DNA from: Mixophyes australis
Lineage: Eukaryota > Chordata > Amphibia > Anura > Limnodynastidae
Assembly (NCBI GenBank): GCA_036250195.1
Contig: JAVHZZ010000004.1
Coordinates: 249,031,028-249,095,027, forward strand
Direction: 5' to 3'
DNA length: 64,000 nt
Position numbers and translations under genes: made by a program. Numbering within the stretch: position 1 is the stretch's first letter; each line of letters starts with the position of its first letter. The notes beneath the pieces are model-generated. The model searched no databases, was not told the origin of the DNA, and saw nothing but the letters and a program-made list of their open reading frames with translations. Positions 24,801 to 30,800 of the stretch are shown one piece after another.

Positions 24801-27800
24801 TTTTCAGCAATTTGTGTATATAGTAGCTCTTCTGGGTGATTGAACCAGACGGGTTAGCCTTCGCTCCCCACATGCATCAATGAGTCTTGGACCAAGATGA
24901 CCCTGTTGCCAGTTCACCGGTTGTTTTTGCTTTGACCACTTTTAATAGGTACTAACCACTGCATACTGGGAACACCTTACAAGACCTGCATTTTTGGAGA
25001 TGCTCTAACCCAGTCATCTAGCCATCACAAATTGGCTCTTGTCAAAGTCACTCACACCCTTACACTTGCCCATTTTTCCTGCTTCTAACACATCAACTTC
25101 AAGAACTGTTCACTTGCTGTCTAATACATCCCACCCCTAGACAGGTGCCAACATAAAGAGACAATCAATGTTATTCACTTCACTTGTCAGTGGTTTTAAT
25201 GTTGTGACTGATCGGTGTATATATTACTACATATTAAATTTATATAGACTGGTTAGTGGGGTTTAAATGTTACCAGCCATTGGGGTCTGATGCTGCATGT
25301 ATATCTTTTACAAGTCCTCATAGAAACTATCTTTTGTAATATCTAACTTATGGAAACTCTACTCAGAAGCTAGCACTAACTATAGTCAAAATTACTAATC
25401 TAATTTAGCAACATATGTTCTTCCACAGGGTGCTATTGTGGGTTTGCTTGTTGGATTGTCTATATCACTATGGGTTGGAATAGGAGGCCAAATCTACCCC
25501 CCACTGCCTGACAGAAGTAGACCTTTATCACTTTCTACATTAGGTTGTAATTTCACCACTACAAATGAAACCCACTGGACTTTAACAACGGAAATGACAA
25601 TGTTAAGCACAATAATGCAACCTGAAATCAGTGTGAGGTAAATTAACTTTATATTACTTGTATTTTTGTATTTTAGTTTCTTTTGCAAGGAAAAAATTGT
25701 GATACCTATTTAGATTCCTCTTTAATACACCAGTCATTAACATGGAACTAAACTAGACTGTAGGTAGATTACAAAACATTTATGAAGATCTTAAGACCCT
25801 CCTCATCTGCATTCCAAGCATAACCCTAATAACTACACGAGACACCAGTGTTGGGTAAAAAGTAAGTGTTATTTAAACATAACCTGGGTGCACATTCTTG
25901 ATATACTGTATCACAGTTAACTATTAGCTGAAACACATTTAAGGTGACCAACTAGATGAAAGAGGTATCTATTCCTACATATGAATGTCATAAATGTGTA
26001 TTTTACAAAGAATTACATTACTTCTACAATTTTAACTTTGTAAAAGCTTAGATAGGCAAAGCAGTTTATTGGGGCAGACGGTGGCATGTTTCAACAGTCA
26101 TTATCTGATACAGTCTAGCAGGTAGGGTCACTCATTCTATTGTGGTGGGACCTAGCATCCAGCCCACAGAAAACAAAAATAACAATGAGCAAGTTTTTTC
26201 AACAACAGATCAGAAATTTTTCATTCAAGTTTACATTCCCTGATTTTCCCCAGACAGTGATAGACATCTAAACCAGCCATTGGGTTATGGGTACACTGGT
26301 TTATGGGTACACTGGTACATACACAGCTGTAGTCTGCTAATCAGGCTGTTACCAGATTGGTTAGCCAGAAAGCTAGACTGGAATAGAGGCCCATCCATTC
26401 TCTTTTATTTATCCCATGGTCCCAAGGATCTTCTAAGTCAACTTTTATGTTAAGTAAATAAAGTGGAAAGACCTTGGGACACTAAAACTGTGTTACTATC
26501 ATTATATATACATGAAAGACACTAGGATTTTTACTGTGTGTGTGTGTGTGTGTGTTTGTGTATGCATGTATGTATGTATGTGTGTTTATAAAAATATGTG
26601 GTGATATGGAAAATGTAATGGGAATGTAAGTGAACGGAATATCATACTATATCAGCCCACATTGACCACTGTTTATTACAATAAATATGAAATATGTGAA
26701 TGTGATTTGACAAGTGTGTTTTTTTCCTTTTTGTAGATTTGAATAATAGTGTGTATAACCAACTAAATGTTTATTAGTGTGTATGACACGCACATATACA
26801 CTTATTATATTACTGTGTTTTTAAATATTAAAAAATTATACTTTGCTATACAGTTAGAACATGTAGATAGCATTGATTTATACAAAGTTCCGATAAAGAC
26901 ACAATAAGGTTTATTTACCTGCCGCAAAAGTGTAAAACTTAAATAAGCTGGAGGAATTTATTCTGTTATCCTCAATGTCGTGAACATAGAGAGCTATTTA
27001 TAAGGGATAAATCATAACTGCAGTGTAAATAGGTTATATCAAATGAATCCATGAATAAAGTGAGCTGTTAAAGTGTAAAATGTGAAGACAGAGAGTCTGA
27101 TGTAAATGTATTTGCTAGCTTTGCACATCCCAATGTGAGAAGATAACCCTGTCACCTATAGCAGCTTCAAAGAGCACTTGCTGTTAGTCTTGGACTCCTG
27201 AATAGACTTTGTAGGGCAGGTCACAGCTGGACATCCTTGCAGCCCAAGTCAGCATTTTGCAGGCTTATACAGGTATATTGAAACATGAGCTTCAAAGGAA
27301 AAATGCCATCTTAATTCATATTTTGGGAAATCCGGGTGGAACTCCATACTGAGGAGCAGAAAGCACACCAGGGTTGTGAATGACAGGTACGGGTGGTATC
27401 CGTGAACAGCTAAAATCACATATCTTTGGAAAAGGTATGTCACATTGTCAAAATTCCATCATGTTTTGTATTTAAATGTGCGGGAAGATATGACCGGTTT
27501 ATTGAAGGGAAAGTTATGTCTCTGGGATATATGTGAGAACAGCTAAAACAGGTCAACACTTAGGAAAAGTTTTGAACAAGCCTTAGGTGACACGCAAGGG
27601 ACATTTCCGCCCCCACATTAACATTCACACTGCCCTTGTGAATGCCGTCCCATTTGAATTTGCTTAAAAACCTGTGCTTTGAAGGGACAAGTTGTCAAAC
27701 TTTTTGGGGAAATCAAGTCACATTGATAAGCTGTCCATCTTTCTAGCCAATTCCCCATGGCACAGATTATGCAACTCAAGTAAGTGCTATTCTGAATGTA

Positions 27801-30800
27801 ACCCCTTTTGTTTTAAACTTTTTTGCTTGTTATGTCAATCTATTAATTGTTTTTTAATCTGTATGCCCTGTATTTTTGTATATTAAATCTATAATTTAAT
27901 ATGTTGCATCCTTGATACTCTAACGAATCCATTAGCCTGTTAAGAAGAGAGAGCTCGAACAAGTTAACCCTTTGAATGCCAGTGTGTGATTTGTTGATAC
28001 ATTTGATTAACAAGCTTTGTGTGCTTGCATTTACATTTGTGTAACAGTCTGGAGGTGTGAAGAGGTAACCCGTTGCTTGCTGGTGTGGGTCTTGTTAGTA
28101 TGTGGATAGTTAGAAGCCTGTGTGCCAGTGTGGGACAGTATATTGTGGTCCTATTGCCCATTTTCAATAAGTGGTGGCAAACCTGAAGTGTCTGGGGGTG
28201 TAAGAGCGCTGTGTTTGGGGGCGATTCAGTAGGTCTATAACCTGTGTGCTAGGTGGAGAGAGACTGCGGGCTGGAATAGTGTGTGACTTCATACAACAAA
28301 CACCCCCAAAGTCACGGCAGCTGGGAGCTTGTTTGTGACACTCACAATGCGTCATATTATGACCACTGATCTCCCTTCATAGTCTCACAGGCAGAGGAAA
28401 GTGCTACTGGAAGACTGGGCATTGGTAGTGGCAGTATGCAGGCAGTGCTGTGGGGAAGGACAGGAGAATGGGTTTGGCTGCAGAAGAATGTGTTTGTAGT
28501 TGGAGGTGAATCTGGATGTAAAGTGTGTTCTGTGATTGAATGTAGGTGGTGGTGTGAGGTCAATGTCCATGGACTATGTTTACAATAAAATACCTGCCAG
28601 AAAGAAACCGATGAATTATTGGATAATTGTTTAACATATAGTATAACATATTGCAGAAAAATTTTGTTGTGAGTTTGTGATCTGTGCTTGGAAAATCTTC
28701 CTGTGTCTGTTCCACATTTTTGTTCTTGTATTAATAATTAAGTATTATGATAAGTACTACAATGTCCTTTTTTCTTGTCTTGTTTTTTAATAGGCCAGAA
28801 CTTGCTGATTATTGGTATTCTTTATCGTACTTATACTCCGGCATTCTGGGGACTCTTGTGACTGTTGTTGTTGGGGTAATCGTCAGTCTCCTATCAGGTA
28901 TGTATTGAATTGTGAAATCTGTATTGTAGTAAAAATCACAAAGCTGAACATCCAATATATATTTCCAACAATTTTCTTTATCAGCAATAATCATAAAGAT
29001 GAGAAAAAAAAATAATTTTTTAGTGTTTAGTGCATTAATGGGCAAAATAAAATACTTCAAGGGATGCATGTGATGCCCTTAAGTCTACAATAGGGGTGCA
29101 CATTGACCTTAATTTCAAGAATGGAAGAACAGCCAGAAAATGACTTTAGCATGCCCACATCACTCATTCCGCACTGCTCCCACATGTCCCGCATTTGCTC
29201 CAAAAATCCCCCACATGCCCTCAGGCCCACAATTTCCACAAAATGCACCCACATTCAACACATATACCTCTCCATATGCCCCAAACATGCCACTTAGACT
29301 TGGCCATAAGCCCACACGTGCCTCTCAGACCTACTCACATGCCTTTCAAACCTCTCCACATGCCCCCAGACATTGTCACGTGCTTCTCAGACCTCCCTAA
29401 ATGCCCATCAGACTTACATGTCCATCAGACCTCTCCCATATGCCCGTCACACTTCCCCCACATGCAGGGCCGATACTACCATTTGACAAACCTATGCGGT
29501 TGCTTCAAGCGCCAATGGTTAGCGGGCACCTAAAACACTGAATGAGTGCTGGCCACTTATATGAAGGAGAAGGAGCCAGCAGCTTCTTACATGTGAAGTT
29601 TCTGGCTGCTGCTCCACAATGTCATTAAGCTGGGAGTGTGGTGCTTGGCTATGATGTCATAGCTAAATGCCACACTCCAGTCTGAGGAGCAGAGGATGTC
29701 ACCACCACCTCCCACCTGCTCAGGCAATAAGCAGGAGAACGGGTGCCACTTCCAACTATGGGGTTGTGGAGACACCTAGGCACCTCCATGACTTACACGA
29801 GCCTTGCCCACATGTCCATCAGACCTCCCCACATGCCTATCAGGTATCTCTGGGGAGATGAGGTCTAATGTACATGTATAACCACTAGTCCACTGGTCTA
29901 CTGGGTGTGCATGTACAGTAGGTTCACTCTGACAGAATACCTGCTAATATTATGATTACATATGGACACTTTAGGTTGCACCCACCCAATCCTCCCAAAA
30001 CACACTTCCAGTCCAATCAGACAATTTCAATTTGCTGTTCCGTTCATTTGACAAAAAATGTGACTGTGCCATGGAAATCTGAACTGTTAGTAGTGCAGTT
30101 CTTAGCTTAGCTTACACAACCATAGCTCTTTATATGACTTTTGTATCTAGAGATTACTCAGGAAGAATGGTATACTGAATCTAGAGTATGTCAGCAGTGG
30201 GTACACCTACTTGGGTAATTGAATCAGTTCTATAACTGGTTTAACTAGCAATTAATTGCAACAATAAAATATTTTTTGGATAGCTGAAATACCGTGGCTG
30301 CCAGCTTAAGATTGACTGAAAAATGATTCTATTATATAAGCTTTATATACAGAAATTATTGAATTGAAGTAAATCAGGTTGGAATGGGCAGTTTGGCACC
30401 TTATCTAAACCATGTTCTACTGTAGCGAGGAAAAAATTTAAAATGTATAGACATATTTAGACAGTGGACAGATTTAGTTCAAATCTAAAACACAGTGTTA
30501 AATTAAAGCTGCCCACTATTTCTGTGCTACATGTAAAAGCAGACAGTATTTTCCCTGTGTGCAAAGGGAAAAAAAATACATGCGATTCATTTTCACTACA
30601 ACACAGTTTGCCCAGGTGCAAATTAACCCCTTGTAGCTCGATTTGTTCCTAATTTTAACCCAGGCGCTTAGTGAGTATGGATAAAGTAACCTCTAGTTTG
30701 CCATTGTACTTTATACTTTTTTGAAATGCATCACTAGTTACAACTCATTTTCATATATCTCACAGGAGGTTTGAAACAGAACATAAACCGTGATTTTGTC

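Noticed and set aside
27964..28570. Several minus-strand frames of 60-68 residues
   Set aside because: They fall in or next to solo LTR copy A. The counterpart in copy B (33941-34243) keeps only part of the frame, so they are not conserved genes.
29140..29533. Proline/histidine-rich frames
   Set aside because: They are produced by the CACATGCCCC minisatellite and an inserted hAT-type element.
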